Source: an uncultured Oscillospiraceae bacterium (GTDB lineage: Bacteria > Bacillota > Clostridia > Oscillospirales > Oscillospiraceae). Taken from it: a stretch of DNA of 64,000 nt. The position numbers and the translations under genes were made by a program. The stretch lies in NCBI GenBank assembly GCA_947623745.1, contig CANQHN010000006.1, positions 59,606 through 123,605 on the forward strand, given 5' to 3'. Of the stretch, positions 50,059-59,107 are shown piece after piece (position 1 is the stretch's first letter; each line of letters begins with the position of its first letter). Below the pieces are notes generated by a model that had not been told where the DNA came from, did not search any database, and saw nothing but the letters and a program-made list of their open reading frames with translations.

Positions 50059-51519
50059 TCAAAATTCATAGAGATAAATCCCCTGGTCCTCCCAGTCCTC
50101 CAGGCTGCGGCTGCGGATCACCACCCGGCTGTCATCCAGCCAGGCCAGCACCGTCTCCTCCGCCTCCAGGGGGACCTCCCGGTCGAAGGCCAGGAAGGTA
50201 CCTCTCTCCAAATCGATGACCCCCAGCTGCTTCCACTTGAGCCTGGGCTTTCCGTCCATGTCCCGGACGAAGTACAGCAGCTTGGTCCCGCCCGGGCTGA
50301 CGATCAGGTCCCCGGCGGGGTCAAAGGTGAAGTGTTCGATCTCCACGGTCTCACGGTTGGTCAGGTCCATGATCCGGGTCCCGCCGTCCTCGTCCACCAG
50401 TACACAGTAGGGGATCTGATTGCCCATCAGCAGCACGCCGTGGGGCCGCTCGTCCAGCTCGGAGAACTGGGGCACGGCGTCCAGCGTTTTCCCCAACGTC
50501 CCTGCCTCCAAATCATAGGCCCAGCAGGTCACGGTGAAGGGCCCGGGGCCTGTCTCCGGCTCCTGGAACCGGAACAGCAGCAGGGTGCCGTCGTCCGCGA
50601 ACACGGCGCTGACGTTGTCCAGCCCGGTGAGCTCCTCCAGGGGCGTCACAGTTTTCGCCTCCACGTCCAGGAGGTAGTCCCGCTGGTCCTCCATCTGGCC
50701 GCAGGTGAGGACGGCGCGGCACAGGTCGTCCGACCACTCGGCGCTCCACATCCCCTCCAGTTCCTCCGCGCCGGTGCCCAGGAGGAAGTCCTCCGCCTCG
50801 CCGGTCTCCAGATCGTAAAGCATATACCAGGTGTGGTAGTCGGTCTGGGAGCCCGTGCCCAGCTCCAGCAGCAGCTTCCCCTCCGGGGCATCGTGCCCGC
50901 CCAGGATGTAGACGCTCTTCTCCGTCTCATCCGTCTCCCAGGTCATGCTCCGGCTCACCGACAGGGTGTGGACCCTGCCGTTCCAGCGGAACCAGCGGAA
51001 AAAGACGTCGAAGGTCTCCCCGTTGTGGACGGCGTGGATCTCGCTGCGGTTGATCTCCGGCTCCACCGGGACCGCCCGGCCGTCCTCCACGGTCCAGAAC
51101 TCCACCGGCACGACCTCGCCGGTCTCCGGGTCAAATTCCGTGCGGTAGATCAGGTTGTCGTCGGTGTACCGGCAGCTCCCGTCCAGCTGGATATACTGAG
51201 CCTTCACCAGCCCGCCGATCTCCCCGCCCGACACCTCGGGCCGGCCGGAGGCGGCCCCCTCCGGCGCGGGCACCTGCTCCGCCGCCCCGATGTGGAAAAA
51301 GGTGAGCACCGCCGCCCGGAGCTCCGGGTCGGCGGCCACCGCCGTGGCGGTGACGCACATCAGCGCCAGCGCCGCGGCCAGGGCAAAGGCGGCGGCCCGG
51401 GGCAGCCTCCGCCGGGCGCTCCGGCCCGGCTGGACCGCCAGGGCGGCGGCGATGCGCCCCTCCAGCTCCGGCGCGGGGACAAAGCCGTCCAGCGCGCCGC
51501 GAAACTCCTGTAATTTCAT
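50059..51519 (-). CDS. Single-pass membrane regulator with extracytoplasmic propeller-like domain (probable anti-sigma factor)
   Basis: 486 residues from the ATG at 51519, which overlaps the sigma gene stop (ATGA). Cytoplasmic N-terminus of about 38 residues, one membrane segment (AAAFALAAALALMCVTATAV), then a large beta-rich external region with repeated blades (e.g. VLTCGQMEDQRDYLLDVEAK, MDLTNRETVEIEHFTFDPAG). Coupling to an ECF sigma gene suggests it holds that sigma factor at the membrane. Not a recognised named family. Confidence 0.7.
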   Translation of the reverse strand: MKLQEFRGALDGFVPAPELEGRIAAALAVQPGRSARRRLPRAAAFALAAALALMCVTATAVAADPELRAAVLTFFHIGAAEQVPAPEGAASGRPEVSGGEIGGLVKAQYIQLDGSCRYTDDNLIYRTEFDPETGEVVPVEFWTVEDGRAVPVEPEINRSEIHAVHNGETFDVFFRWFRWNGRVHTLSVSRSMTWETDETEKSVYILGGHDAPEGKLLLELGTGSQTDYHTWYMLYDLETGEAEDFLLGTGAEELEGMWSAEWSDDLCRAVLTCGQMEDQRDYLLDVEAKTVTPLEELTGLDNVSAVFADDGTLLLFRFQEPETGPGPFTVTCWAYDLEAGTLGKTLDAVPQFSELDERPHGVLLMGNQIPYCVLVDEDGGTRIMDLTNRETVEIEHFTFDPAGDLIVSPGGTKLLYFVRDMDGKPRLKWKQLGVIDLERGTFLAFDREVPLEAEETVLAWLDDSRVVIRSRSLEDWEDQGIYLYEF

Positions 51520-51986
51520 ATAGTCCCCTCCAGCTCCAGTTTCAGCTTCTCCCGGCCCCGCTTGAGGCGCATCTTCACCGCGGACACCCCCAGGTGCAGG
51601 ATCTCCGCCGTCTCCTCCACCGAGTACCCCTCGTAGTAGTGCAGGTAGATGGGACCCTTGTACTTCTCGGGCAGGCGCACCACCGCGTCGGCCACCCCGA
51701 AGGTCTCCGGGTCGGGCATGGGGCAGTCCTCCTCCAGGGCGGTCACCCGCCTGCGCCAAGGGCCGCGCAGCTGGTCCCGGCACAGATTGGCCGCCACCCG
51801 CAGCAGCCAGCGCCGCTCATGCTCCCCGTTCGGGAAGTCGGGGCCGCCGCGCAGGAGGCGGAGGAACGCCTCCTGGGTCACGTCCTCCGCGTCGGCCCGC
51901 CGGCCCAGGTACACCATGCTCAGCCGGTAGACCGAGGGGCCATAGGCGCGGTAGGCCGCCTCGAACCACCGGTCCGTATCCGTCAT
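51516..51986 (-). CDS. ECF-type RNA polymerase sigma factor
   Basis: 156 residues from the ATG at 51986 (GGAGTGG upstream). Region 2: YRLSMVYLGRRADAEDVTQEAFLRLL; region 4: LPEKYKGPIYLHYYEGYSVEE and SAVKMRLKRGREKLK. Four-base overlap with the membrane regulator gene. Confidence 0.93.
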   Translation of the reverse strand: MTDTDRWFEAAYRAYGPSVYRLSMVYLGRRADAEDVTQEAFLRLLRGGPDFPNGEHERRWLLRVAANLCRDQLRGPWRRRVTALEEDCPMPDPETFGVADAVVRLPEKYKGPIYLHYYEGYSVEETAEILHLGVSAVKMRLKRGREKLKLELEGTI

Positions 51987-52007
51987 CGTCACCACTCCTC
52001 TCTGCCC

Positions 52008-52038
52008 ATAAAACGAATCACGCGGGGAAAAGGTCACA
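52008..52038 (-). promoter_or_regulatory. Candidate ECF-type autoregulatory promoter
   Basis: Minus strand: TGTGACC (plus 52032-52038), 16 bases, CGTTTTA (plus 52009-52015). The shape resembles ECF promoters (C-rich -35 with a CGT -10), so the sigma factor may transcribe its own operon. Confidence 0.45.
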
Positions 52039-52067
52039 TCCGCGCCGGATTTTTTTCGCCGCCGCGC

Positions 52068-52100
52068 AAAAAACCGCCGCCCGGCGTCCGGGCGGCGGTC
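52068..52100 (-). terminator. Terminator of the Pro/Glu-rich lipoprotein gene
   Basis: Minus strand: GACCGCCGCCCGG, loop, CCGGGCGGCGGT followed by TTTTTT. Confidence 0.88.
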
Positions 52101-52122
52101 CCTCTCTTGTTTCTGGCTCGAT

Positions 52123-52746
52123 TCAGCCCAGGCCGGGCTCCCAGCCGATGTCATGGCTGGGCGGCTGGGGCTCCTCCGCGGTCTCCCCCTCCTCGGGGAC
52201 CTCGCCGCTCTCGGGAGATTCGCTGTCCCCCAGCGGGAACTGCTCCCCCTCCGCAGGGAGCTGGAGCTCCCCGATCCCGCCGGGCCGCCAACTCAAATAG
52301 AACTCGGCGAAGTCCTCCGGCAGGGACGCGTCGTCCTCCTCCGCCAGCTGGGGGAGCTGCCTCAGCTCATAGGCCACCTGGTCCTCCAGGGTGGGAAAAG
52401 CCCCGGCCTCACTTTTGACCTGGGATGCGTCGTAGACCCGCTGGAACAGGGCCAGCAGGCGGGCCTCCCCGTCCTCGTCCAGGTCCTCCACGAACTCCGG
52501 CTCCTGGGGCGGTTCGGGCTCCTCCGGCTGCGGCGCCGCCTGCTCCTCCTGGGGGGAGGACTGGGCCGCAGGCTGCTCCGGCTCCTCCGGCGCGGCCGGC
52601 TCCGGCTCCCGCTCCGGGGCGGCGGAGACAGACGGGGCGTCCGGCATTTCCGGCGCCTGGGGCTCCTCCCCCTGATTTCCGCCGCAGCCCGTCAGGACGC
52701 ACAGCGCCATCAGGACAGCGAGCGCGCCGCAGAGTGTTTTTTTCAT
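52123..52746 (-). CDS. Lipoprotein with Pro/Glu-rich linker, unknown function
   Basis: 207 residues. Lipobox VLTGC after a typical signal; residues 25-85 are almost entirely Pro, Glu, Ala and Gln; a helical domain follows (ARLLALFQRVYDASQVK, VAYELRQLPQLAEEDD). Not recognised. Own terminator; upstream of the ECF unit but separated from it by that terminator. Confidence 0.75.
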   Translation of the reverse strand: MKKTLCGALAVLMALCVLTGCGGNQGEEPQAPEMPDAPSVSAAPEREPEPAAPEEPEQPAAQSSPQEEQAAPQPEEPEPPQEPEFVEDLDEDGEARLLALFQRVYDASQVKSEAGAFPTLEDQVAYELRQLPQLAEEDDASLPEDFAEFYLSWRPGGIGELQLPAEGEQFPLGDSESPESGEVPEEGETAEEPQPPSHDIGWEPGLG

Positions 52747-53038
52747 AGGACCGCCTTCCTGTTCTCTCTATGGATCGATCAAAAGACAAACTTGTCCAGA
52801 TTGCTCCAGACAAACACCACGGACAGGCCCAAGATGATTAGGAAAAGCAGCAAATCAGCAAAAGGCCGCGCCGCCGGCCTGGCAGGTGATATCGGGGAAA
52901 CGGCACACACATCCCGCCGGGACTGTCCAGCGACACTTTACTCCAATAAATCGTCTTTGTCAAGGCTGTGGAGGAAATTTCCGTTCCCCGCGTATTTTGC
53001 CCACTTTTTCGGACATACTACCGGCGAGGTGATGAAAC
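52747..53038. other. Intergenic region without a supported gene
   Basis: 292 bp between the lipoprotein and the small coat genes. It contains a CATACTA box at 53014-53020 of the kind used by late forespore/mother-cell sigma factors, but it lies too close to the next gene's ribosome site to assign. A short minus-strand hydrophobic frame (about 52785-52860) has no start or ribosome site. Confidence 0.5.
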
Positions 53039-53212
53039 ATGACTTCCAAAGAATTACTCTATGTGGAAGACGCACTGAGCCATGAGCAGTATTTCCAGAC
53101 TCAGTGCAGCCAGACCGCCAGCCAGATCCGCGACACGGAGCTCAAGAACTATGTCCAGCAGATCGCCCAGCAGCACCGGCAGCTGTTCCAGAGCTTCTAC
53201 AACCTGCTGTAA
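53039..53212 (+). CDS. Small CotF-like protein (57 residues)
   Basis: ATG at 53039 after GAGGTGATG; sequence ELLYVEDALSHEQYFQTQC ... YVQQIAQQHRQLFQSFYNLL, a helical hairpin pattern shared with the first half of CotF-type coat proteins. It precedes the 80-residue CotF-family gene by 13 bases, and such pairs are common in clostridia. Probably a spore coat component. Confidence 0.8.
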   Translation: MTSKELLYVEDALSHEQYFQTQCSQTASQIRDTELKNYVQQIAQQHRQLFQSFYNLL

Positions 53213-53225
53213 GGAGGGAACCGAC

Positions 53226-53468
53226 ATGGACGACAAGAATTTGATGGAGAACATTCTCCTGCTGGAGAAGGGCGTGTGCGACCTGTATATGCACGGCGCC
53301 ATTGAGTCCAGCACCGACAACGTGCACCAGGCCTTCAGCTCCGCCCTGAACACCTCCCTGCGCACCCAGGACACCATCTACGGCAAGATGTCCGCCAAGG
53401 GCTGGTACACCACCGAGCCCGTGGAGCAGAACAAGATCGACACTGTCCGGCAGAAGTACTGCTGCTGA
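53226..53468 (+). CDS. CotF-family spore coat protein
   Basis: 80 residues from the ATG at 53226 after AAGGAGG. LMENILLLEKGVCDLYMHGA and TSLRTQDTIYGKMSAKGWY are the CotF (coat F) signature. Ends in Cys-Cys. Expressed late in sporulation in known relatives. Confidence 0.88.
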   Translation: MDDKNLMENILLLEKGVCDLYMHGAIESSTDNVHQAFSSALNTSLRTQDTIYGKMSAKGWYTTEPVEQNKIDTVRQKYCC

Positions 53469-53477
53469 ACACCGGAA

Positions 53478-53513
53478 AAAAATCTCCGCCCTGCCGGGCG
53501 GAGATTTTTCTTA
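53478..53513. terminator. Bidirectional terminator between cotF and the amino-acid ABC genes
   Basis: AAAAATCTCCGCCC, 4-base loop, GGGCGGAGATTTTTC. Confidence 0.9.
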
Positions 53514-54233
53514 CAGGACCTTGGACAAAAACTCCTTGGTGCGCTCCTCCTTGGGATTGGCGAAGAAGGCGTGGGGCTCGTTCTGCTCCAGGATGTGGCC
53601 GCCGGCCATGAACAGGATCCGGCTGCCCACCTCCCGGGCGAAGCCCATCTCGTGGGTGACCACCACCATGGTCATGCCCTCGTCGGCCAGCTCCTTCATC
53701 ACGTCCAGCACCTCGCCCACCATCTCGGGGTCCAGGGCGGAGGTGGGCTCGTCGAAGAGCATGACCTTGGGCCGCATGGCCAGGGCCCGGACGATGGCGA
53801 TGCGCTGCTTCTGGCCGCCGGAGAGCTGGGCGGGGTAGGAGTCCGCCTTGTCCAGCAGGTCCACCCGCTTGAGCAGGGCGGTGGCCGTCTCGTCGGCCTC
53901 CTCCTGCTTCATCAGCTTGGTCTGCACCGGGGCCAGGGTGATGTTTTTCCGGATGGTCATGTTGGGGAACAGGTTGAAGTGCTGGAACACCATGCCCATC
54001 TGCCGGCGGATGGCGTTGATGTCCGCCTTGGGGTCGGTGATCTCCTGGCCCTGGAAGGTGATGGTGCCCTTGGTGGGCTCCTCCAGCAGGTTCAGACAGC
54101 GCAGGAAGGTGGACTTTCCGGAGCCGGAGGGGCCGATGACCACCACCTTTTCCCCCGGATAGATGTGCTCGGAGATATCGTCCAGCACCACGTGCTTTCC
54201 GAACGCCTTGGTCAGGTGTTTAACGTCGATCAC
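53511..54233 (-). CDS. Polar amino-acid ABC transporter ATP-binding protein
   Basis: 240 residues. Walker [10 protein letters not shown], signature [15 protein letters not shown], Walker [15 protein letters not shown]-loop VTHEMGFA: the GlnQ/HisP group. Overlaps the permease gene by 14 bases. Confidence 0.95.
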   Translation of the reverse strand: MIDVKHLTKAFGKHVVLDDISEHIYPGEKVVVIGPSGSGKSTFLRCLNLLEEPTKGTITFQGQEITDPKADINAIRRQMGMVFQHFNLFPNMTIRKNITLAPVQTKLMKQEEADETATALLKRVDLLDKADSYPAQLSGGQKQRIAIVRALAMRPKVMLFDEPTSALDPEMVGEVLDVMKELADEGMTMVVVTHEMGFAREVGSRILFMAGGHILEQNEPHAFFANPKEERTKEFLSKVL

Positions 54234-54915
54234 TTTCGCGCAGCCTCCCCTCGATCTTTTTGATGATAAAGGTGAGCAGATAGACGATGGCCAGATAGAA
54301 CAGGGCGGCCACCGTCATGGGGGCCAGATAGTTGGCCAGGTTCTGCCCGCTGCCCACGTTTTTGGCGGCGGCGGTCAGGTCATACATACCGATCATACTG
54401 ACGATGGACGTCTCTTTGATCAGCGCGATCAGCTCGTTGCCGATGGAGGGGATCACGTTTTTGATGGCCTGGGGGATGACGATGTACCACATGGTCATCC
54501 CGGCGGTCAGGCCCAGGGACCGGCCCGCCTCCGTCTGGCCGATGTCCACCGACAGGATGCCGCCGCGGATGTTCTCAGAGACATAGGCGCCGGAGTTGAT
54601 CCCGAAGGCGATGATGGCGGTGACCACCAGGGGGAACCCCCGGATGGCAAAGACCACAAAGGCCATAATGAACAGCTGCAGGGCCATGGGGGTGCCCCGC
54701 ACCACGGTGACATAGACCGCGCAGATGAACTTGGGCAGCTTGATCAGCGGATTCTTCGAGCTGGCCAGCCCTACCAGCGCCACGATGGTCCCCAGCACCA
54801 GCCCCAGCGCCGCCGCGCCGACTGAGATTGCGAAGGTCATGCGAAGGCCGGTCAGCATACTGTCCAGATATTTTGCGTTGGTAAAGATCAGGGTAAATTT
54901 TTCAAAAAAAGTCAT
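54220..54915 (-). CDS. Polar amino-acid ABC transporter permease
   Basis: 231 residues from the ATG at 54915. HisM/GlnP-type permease: [45 protein letters not shown] (parts), [19 protein letters not shown]. Works with the ATPase downstream and binding protein upstream. Confidence 0.95.
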   Translation of the reverse strand: MTFFEKFTLIFTNAKYLDSMLTGLRMTFAISVGAAALGLVLGTIVALVGLASSKNPLIKLPKFICAVYVTVVRGTPMALQLFIMAFVVFAIRGFPLVVTAIIAFGINSGAYVSENIRGGILSVDIGQTEAGRSLGLTAGMTMWYIVIPQAIKNVIPSIGNELIALIKETSIVSMIGMYDLTAAAKNVGSGQNLANYLAPMTVAALFYLAIVYLLTFIIKKIEGRLRESDRR

Positions 54916-54940
54916 GGTTCCACCGGCCTTTCTAAATGAC

Positions 54941-54975
54941 GCGGCGGGACGTGCCAATGCACTGTCCCGCCGCAG
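54941..54975 (-). promoter_or_regulatory. Hairpin after the amino-acid-binding protein gene
   Basis: GCGGCGGGAC pairs with GTCCCGCCGC, no T run; an intercistronic stabiliser or attenuator like those after the other binding-protein genes in this window. Confidence 0.7.
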
Positions 54976-54982
54976 CGTTCGC

Positions 54983-55903
54983 TTACTCCAGGCCCATGTG
55001 CTTCATCACCAGGTCGTTGACGCCGTCCTCGCCCAGGTCGGCCAGCACGCCGTTGATGGCCGCCAGCAGCTCGTCCTGGCCCTTGGTGACGCAGATGGCG
55101 TACTGCTCCTCAGTGGGGGAGGGAGCCTCGCCGTCGGCACCGGGGTAGTACAGAGCCGCGCACTCAAAGCCGGCGTTCTTCTCCACGATGTAGGAGGCGG
55201 GCAGATAGTCCACCACCACCACGTCCACCTGGCCCGCGCCCACGGCGTCCGCCGCCAGCTGGGCGCTGTCATAGCGGACCTCCTCCGCGCCGGTGTCCTT
55301 CAGCAGGCCGTCGAAGTCCTCTCCGGTGATCTCGCCGTCTACGTAGATGTCGCCGGTGGTGTCCGCCTGGACGCCGATCTTCTTCCCGGCCAGGGAATCC
55401 CAGAGGATGTAGCTCACGTCGCCGTTGGTGCCGTCGGGGGTCATGGTGCCCTCGGGGTAGATCACATACTGGACAGAGGTGAAGTAGGGATCGGAGAAGT
55501 CCACCAGCTCCTTCCGGCTGTCGGTGATGGTGATGCCGGCCGCGCCCACATCGGCCAGCTTGCCGGCGGAGACGGTGTCGATGATGGTGCCGAACTCCAC
55601 ATTGGTGTAGACCACCTTGCGGCCCAGCTTCTCGCCCACCATGTTCATCACGTCCACGTCCACGCCCACGATGTCGGTGCCGTCGTAGTACTCAAAGGGG
55701 GCAAAATAGGCGTTGGTGTACACCGAGATATCGGCGCCGCCGGTGGTGCTGCTCGCCTCAGGGGCGGGAGTGCTGGCCTCAGGGGCGGGGGCGGACACCT
55801 CGGGAGCGGGGGCGCTGCTGGCGGCGGGCGCGGAGCCGCCGCCGCAGGCGGCCAGGCTCAGGGCCATGGCCAGCGCCAGGGTCATAGCAAGAAACTTTTT
55901 CAT
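54983..55903 (-). CDS. Polar amino-acid-binding lipoprotein
   Basis: 306 residues. Lipobox SLAAC and Ala/Pro/Glu linker, then a SBP_bac_3 domain (FAPFEYYDGTDIVGVDVDVM, VGAAGITITDSRKELVDFSD, VVVVDYLPASYIV). First gene of the importer operon. Confidence 0.93.
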   Translation of the reverse strand: MKKFLAMTLALAMALSLAACGGGSAPAASSAPAPEVSAPAPEASTPAPEASSTTGGADISVYTNAYFAPFEYYDGTDIVGVDVDVMNMVGEKLGRKVVYTNVEFGTIIDTVSAGKLADVGAAGITITDSRKELVDFSDPYFTSVQYVIYPEGTMTPDGTNGDVSYILWDSLAGKKIGVQADTTGDIYVDGEITGEDFDGLLKDTGAEEVRYDSAQLAADAVGAGQVDVVVVDYLPASYIVEKNAGFECAALYYPGADGEAPSPTEEQYAICVTKGQDELLAAINGVLADLGEDGVNDLVMKHMGLE

Positions 55904-55966
55904 TCCATATACTCCTTTTCTTCCTGCCGACGGGATAAAATCCCAATTTCCGGCGGTGATAGTGCA

Positions 55967-55995
55967 AGTATAACCCAGGAGGGATGCAAGGTCAA
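55967..55995 (-). promoter_or_regulatory. Promoter of the amino-acid importer operon
   Basis: Minus strand: TTGACC (plus 55990-55995), 17 bases, TATACT (plus 55967-55972). Confidence 0.78.
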
Positions 55996-56126
55996 TAGAT
56001 ATTTATTCAGAAGGCGGAGGGTGAGAGAAACTTTTTTTCGTGCAAAATCTATCTTATCCGGAACATTTCCGCGGATTTTGCGTCATGGGAAAAGGGAAGG
56101 ATTTCTTAAATCTTTCCCCCGGGGAC

Positions 56127-56154
56127 TTGATTTTTCCGGAAAATGGGCTATCCT
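56127..56154 (+). promoter_or_regulatory. Promoter of the LtaS-like gene
   Basis: TTGATT (56127-56132), 16 bases, TATCCT (56149-56154); start about 28 bases before the ATG. Confidence 0.5.
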
Positions 56155-56188
56155 TGATGTGCCTACCTGCAAGATTTTGGAGGACACG

Positions 56189-58021
56189 ATGAAGAAACTC
56201 CTGTACGCCGACACCTTCCCCCGCCTGTTCCGGGACCTGCGGGAACAGCCGGAGAAGTGGCTCTCCCGCCTGGCCTTCCTGCTGGGCCCCTGGGCCGCCT
56301 TCTGGATCGTGGAGATCCTGAACGAAAACGACATTTTTTCCGACCTGTACCCCTGGCAGGTGCTGATGAACATGGTGTGGTACTACCTGCTCTTCGCCCT
56401 GTGCCGGCTGGTCCTGGGCAGCCGGCAGCGGGCCGGGACGGCGGGGATCATCCTGGCCTCCCTGGCCGGGCTGGTGAACCACTACGTGCTGCGCTTCCGG
56501 GGGCGCATCCTCTTCCCCGCCGACGTGCTGGCCTGGAAAACCGCGGCCAACGTGGCCGGGGGGTTCGACTTCTCCCCGGACGAGTATATGGAGCAGGCGG
56601 CCATCCTGCTGGTGGCCTACCTGTTCCTGGTCTGGACGGGCCCCAGGGAGAGGGGCTGGCGCCCCCTGCCCAGGCTGGTCTCCGCCGCCCTAGTGCTGGG
56701 CACGGCGGGGTACAGCTTCGCCTTTTTCTGCACCAATATGCTGCCCAGCCTGGGCATCTACACCCAGCAGTGGGTGACCCAGGCCAACGGGTTCCTGCTC
56801 AACTTTACCGTGGCCATGCGGTACAGCAGCATCGACAGGCCCGGGGATTACAGCCACGGCCGGGTGCTGGAGCTATCGGAGCAGTACCCCTCCCTCCCCG
56901 GGGACGAGAGCGCCGTCCGGCCCGTCAATATCATCGCGATCATGAACGAGTCCTTCGCCGACCTGACCCTCTATGAGGACCTGGGCCTGGAGGAGGACCC
57001 CACCCCCTTCCTCCACTCCCTGGAGGAGAACACCATCCAGGGCTGGATGTACTCCCCCGTCACCGGGGGCGGTACGGCGGCGGTGGAGTTCGAGTACCTC
57101 ACCGGCTTCTCCACCCTGTTCCAGCCGCCCCACACCGTGGCCTACCAGCTCTATATGGAGGAGGACATGCCCTCCCTGGCCCGGACGGCCCGGTTTGAGG
57201 GGTACCACGCCGCGGCCTTCCACCCCTACCTGTCCTCCGGCTGGAACCGGCCCATCGCATACAGCTGCCTGGATTTCCAGGACCAGCTCTACGAGGAGGA
57301 CGTGGAGGAGCCCTATATCATCCGCCAGTACGTCTCCGACCTGTCGGACTACCAGACCATAGAGCAGTACACAGACGCCCGGGCGGGTGAGCCCACCTTC
57401 TTTTTCAATGTCACCATGCAGAACCACTCCGGCTACGCCCAGGGCTGGAAGAACCTGGACCGGGCCCTGGAGATCCCCACCCGCCTGCGGGGGGCCGACT
57501 CCGCCTGCGAGCAGTATCTGGATCTGATCCGGGCCAGCGACGAGGCCCTGGCCGCCCTGATCTCCCACTACAGCCAGGTGGAGGAGCCCACCATGATCAT
57601 CTTCTTCGGCGACCACCAGCCGCCGCTGAAAAACGCCTTTTTCGAGCTGCTCTACGGCAAGCCGCTGGCTGAGCGTACCACGGAGGAGGTGCTCCAGCAG
57701 TACGCCGTCCCCTTCTTCCTCTGGACCAACTACGACATCCAGGAGCAGAAGGACGTGATCATCAGCCCCAACTATCTGGGGGTGCTCACCGCCCGGACCG
57801 CCGGGCTGCCCCTCACCGGGTACATGAACTTCCTGGCCCAGATGTACGAGGAGCTGCCCGTCATCACCCCCGTGGGGTTCATCGACAGGGACGGGAACTG
57901 CCTCGCCCGCAGCGAGCTGGACGAGGAGCAGCAGCGGTGGCTGGCGGACTACGAGGTGCTCAACTACTGCGGGCTCATCGACCTGTTTGACGAGGCGCGG
58001 GGGATGTTCTGCTTCGACTGA
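56189..58021 (+). CDS. LtaS/MdoB-like phosphoglycerol transferase family sulfatase
   Basis: 610 residues from the ATG at 56189 (GGAGGA upstream). Five membrane helices in the first 215 residues, then an extracellular alkaline-phosphatase-type domain: NIIAIMNESFADL (metal), VTGGGTAAVEFEYLTGF with the likely nucleophile Thr, FFFNVTMQNHSGY and IIFFGDHQPPL (metal). Such proteins polymerise or transfer glycerol phosphate on wall polymers. Acceptor unknown. The frame stays open far upstream but that part is antisense to the importer. Confidence 0.92.
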   Translation: MKKLLYADTFPRLFRDLREQPEKWLSRLAFLLGPWAAFWIVEILNENDIFSDLYPWQVLMNMVWYYLLFALCRLVLGSRQRAGTAGIILASLAGLVNHYVLRFRGRILFPADVLAWKTAANVAGGFDFSPDEYMEQAAILLVAYLFLVWTGPRERGWRPLPRLVSAALVLGTAGYSFAFFCTNMLPSLGIYTQQWVTQANGFLLNFTVAMRYSSIDRPGDYSHGRVLELSEQYPSLPGDESAVRPVNIIAIMNESFADLTLYEDLGLEEDPTPFLHSLEENTIQGWMYSPVTGGGTAAVEFEYLTGFSTLFQPPHTVAYQLYMEEDMPSLARTARFEGYHAAAFHPYLSSGWNRPIAYSCLDFQDQLYEEDVEEPYIIRQYVSDLSDYQTIEQYTDARAGEPTFFFNVTMQNHSGYAQGWKNLDRALEIPTRLRGADSACEQYLDLIRASDEALAALISHYSQVEEPTMIIFFGDHQPPLKNAFFELLYGKPLAERTTEEVLQQYAVPFFLWTNYDIQEQKDVIISPNYLGVLTARTAGLPLTGYMNFLAQMYEELPVITPVGFIDRDGNCLARSELDEEQQRWLADYEVLNYCGLIDLFDEARGMFCFD

Positions 58022-58072
58022 CGGATACGCCGCCTGTTTCGCGAAAAACTTTAGACTATTTTGACAGTTTCA

Positions 58073-58099
58073 CGCCGCCGGACGGCTCCGGCGGCGTGT
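58073..58099 (+). terminator. Terminator after the LtaS-like gene
   Basis: CGCCGCCGGA, loop CGGC, TCCGGCGGCG, then TGTTTCTCATTTT. Confidence 0.75.
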
Positions 58100-58250
58100 T
58101 TCTCATTTTCCCGCTCCCCCCGGCCCGCAGGGGGCGGATATAAATGATTTTTTGAATAAATTACTTCATTATCTTGCAGAACTTGCCCTTCGCCCCCCTC
58201 CTTTTGCGCTATTTTGACAAATCTACACGAATCCGGAAATCAAAAAAATC

Positions 58251-58279
58251 TTGACAATTGTGCAATCCATCTATATACT
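58251..58279 (+). promoter_or_regulatory. Promoter of the DUF4867-GH31-transporter operon
   Basis: TTGACA (58251-58256), 17 bases, TATACT (58274-58279). It sits in an AT-rich 370-bp gap (58022-58390), leaving a leader of about 100 nt in which no known riboswitch was recognised. Confidence 0.82.
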
Positions 58280-58390
58280 AGTGGACAAGAGATTTTTGGA
58301 ATTTTGGGAAATATTTAATTAATTTATTAAGCTAAAAAATTATGCTGCCCGGTCCCTCCCCGCTCCGGGACAGTATTTTTCAGAGGATGG

Positions 58391-59068
58391 ATGAACGATA
58401 TGACATTGGAACGGCTCAATCAAGTCAACGATGTGCCGGTGCTCTCCGTGGAGGACCCGGCTTTCGCCCCCTACGGACGGATCGTCACGGGCTACGACTT
58501 CTCCGCCCTGACCGCCTACATGATGGAGCACACCCCCATCCCCGAGTCGGGCAACATCTACCTCGCCTCCGACCCGGAGCTGGAGAAGCTGCCCCCGGCG
58601 GAGCAGGTCCAGCAGACGCTCTACGGCGGGATGCCTATCCAGATCGGCTACTGCAACGGCCGGAACACCACCTATAACGGCTTTGAGTATCACAAGGGCA
58701 GCGAGATCAACGTGGCCGTCACCGACTTCATGCTGGTGCTGGGTCACACCTGGCTCATCAGGGACAACACCTACCGGGTGGAGGACGCCCAGGTCTTTTT
58801 CGTCCCGGCGGGCACCGCCATCGAGATGTACCAGACCACCCTGCACCTGTCCCCCTGCCGGGTGTCCGACAAGGGGTTCAAGGGCATCGTGATTTTGCCC
58901 CGGGGCACCAACACCCCCCTGACCAACAAGCTCCCCTCCGGCGACCCGGAGAGCAGGCTGCTCCTTCAGACCAACAAGTGGGTCATCGCCCACCCTGAGC
59001 GGGAGCCCCTGATCCGCCAGGGCGCCGTCCCCGGCCTGCTGGGCGAGAACAAGGAGCTGCACTACTGA
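58391..59068 (+). CDS. DUF4867 family protein, SftI-like isomerase candidate
   Basis: 225 residues; ATG at 58391 (or 58400) after AGAGGATGG. Cupin-like fold suggested by EYHKGSEINVAVTDFMLVLG, FFVPAGTAIEMYQTTLHL and LLLQTNKWVIAHPE. DUF4867 includes SftI, the sulfoquinovose-sulfofructose isomerase of the Firmicutes transaldolase pathway, as I recall. Being next to a YihQ-like GH31 enzyme supports that role, but the transaldolase is not in this window. Confidence 0.75.
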   Translation: MNDMTLERLNQVNDVPVLSVEDPAFAPYGRIVTGYDFSALTAYMMEHTPIPESGNIYLASDPELEKLPPAEQVQQTLYGGMPIQIGYCNGRNTTYNGFEYHKGSEINVAVTDFMLVLGHTWLIRDNTYRVEDAQVFFVPAGTAIEMYQTTLHLSPCRVSDKGFKGIVILPRGTNTPLTNKLPSGDPESRLLLQTNKWVIAHPEREPLIRQGAVPGLLGENKELHY

Positions 59069-59107
59069 TCCCAGCGAAAATAACCTGAGAGGCTGATTCT
59101 TTCCCCT

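Noticed and set aside
52785..52860. Minus-strand hydrophobic mini-frame (about 26 residues)
   Set aside because: It looks like a membrane helix, but no ATG/GTG start with a ribosome site precedes it.
53014..53020. Sporulation sigma promoter for the coat genes
   Set aside because: CATACTA fits a -10 box, but the implied start would fall on the ribosome binding site of the 57-residue gene; the -35 match is also weak.
54725..56188. Upstream extension of the LtaS-like frame
   Set aside because: It runs antisense through the amino-acid importer genes; the ATG at 56189 has a ribosome site and starts the natural membrane domain.
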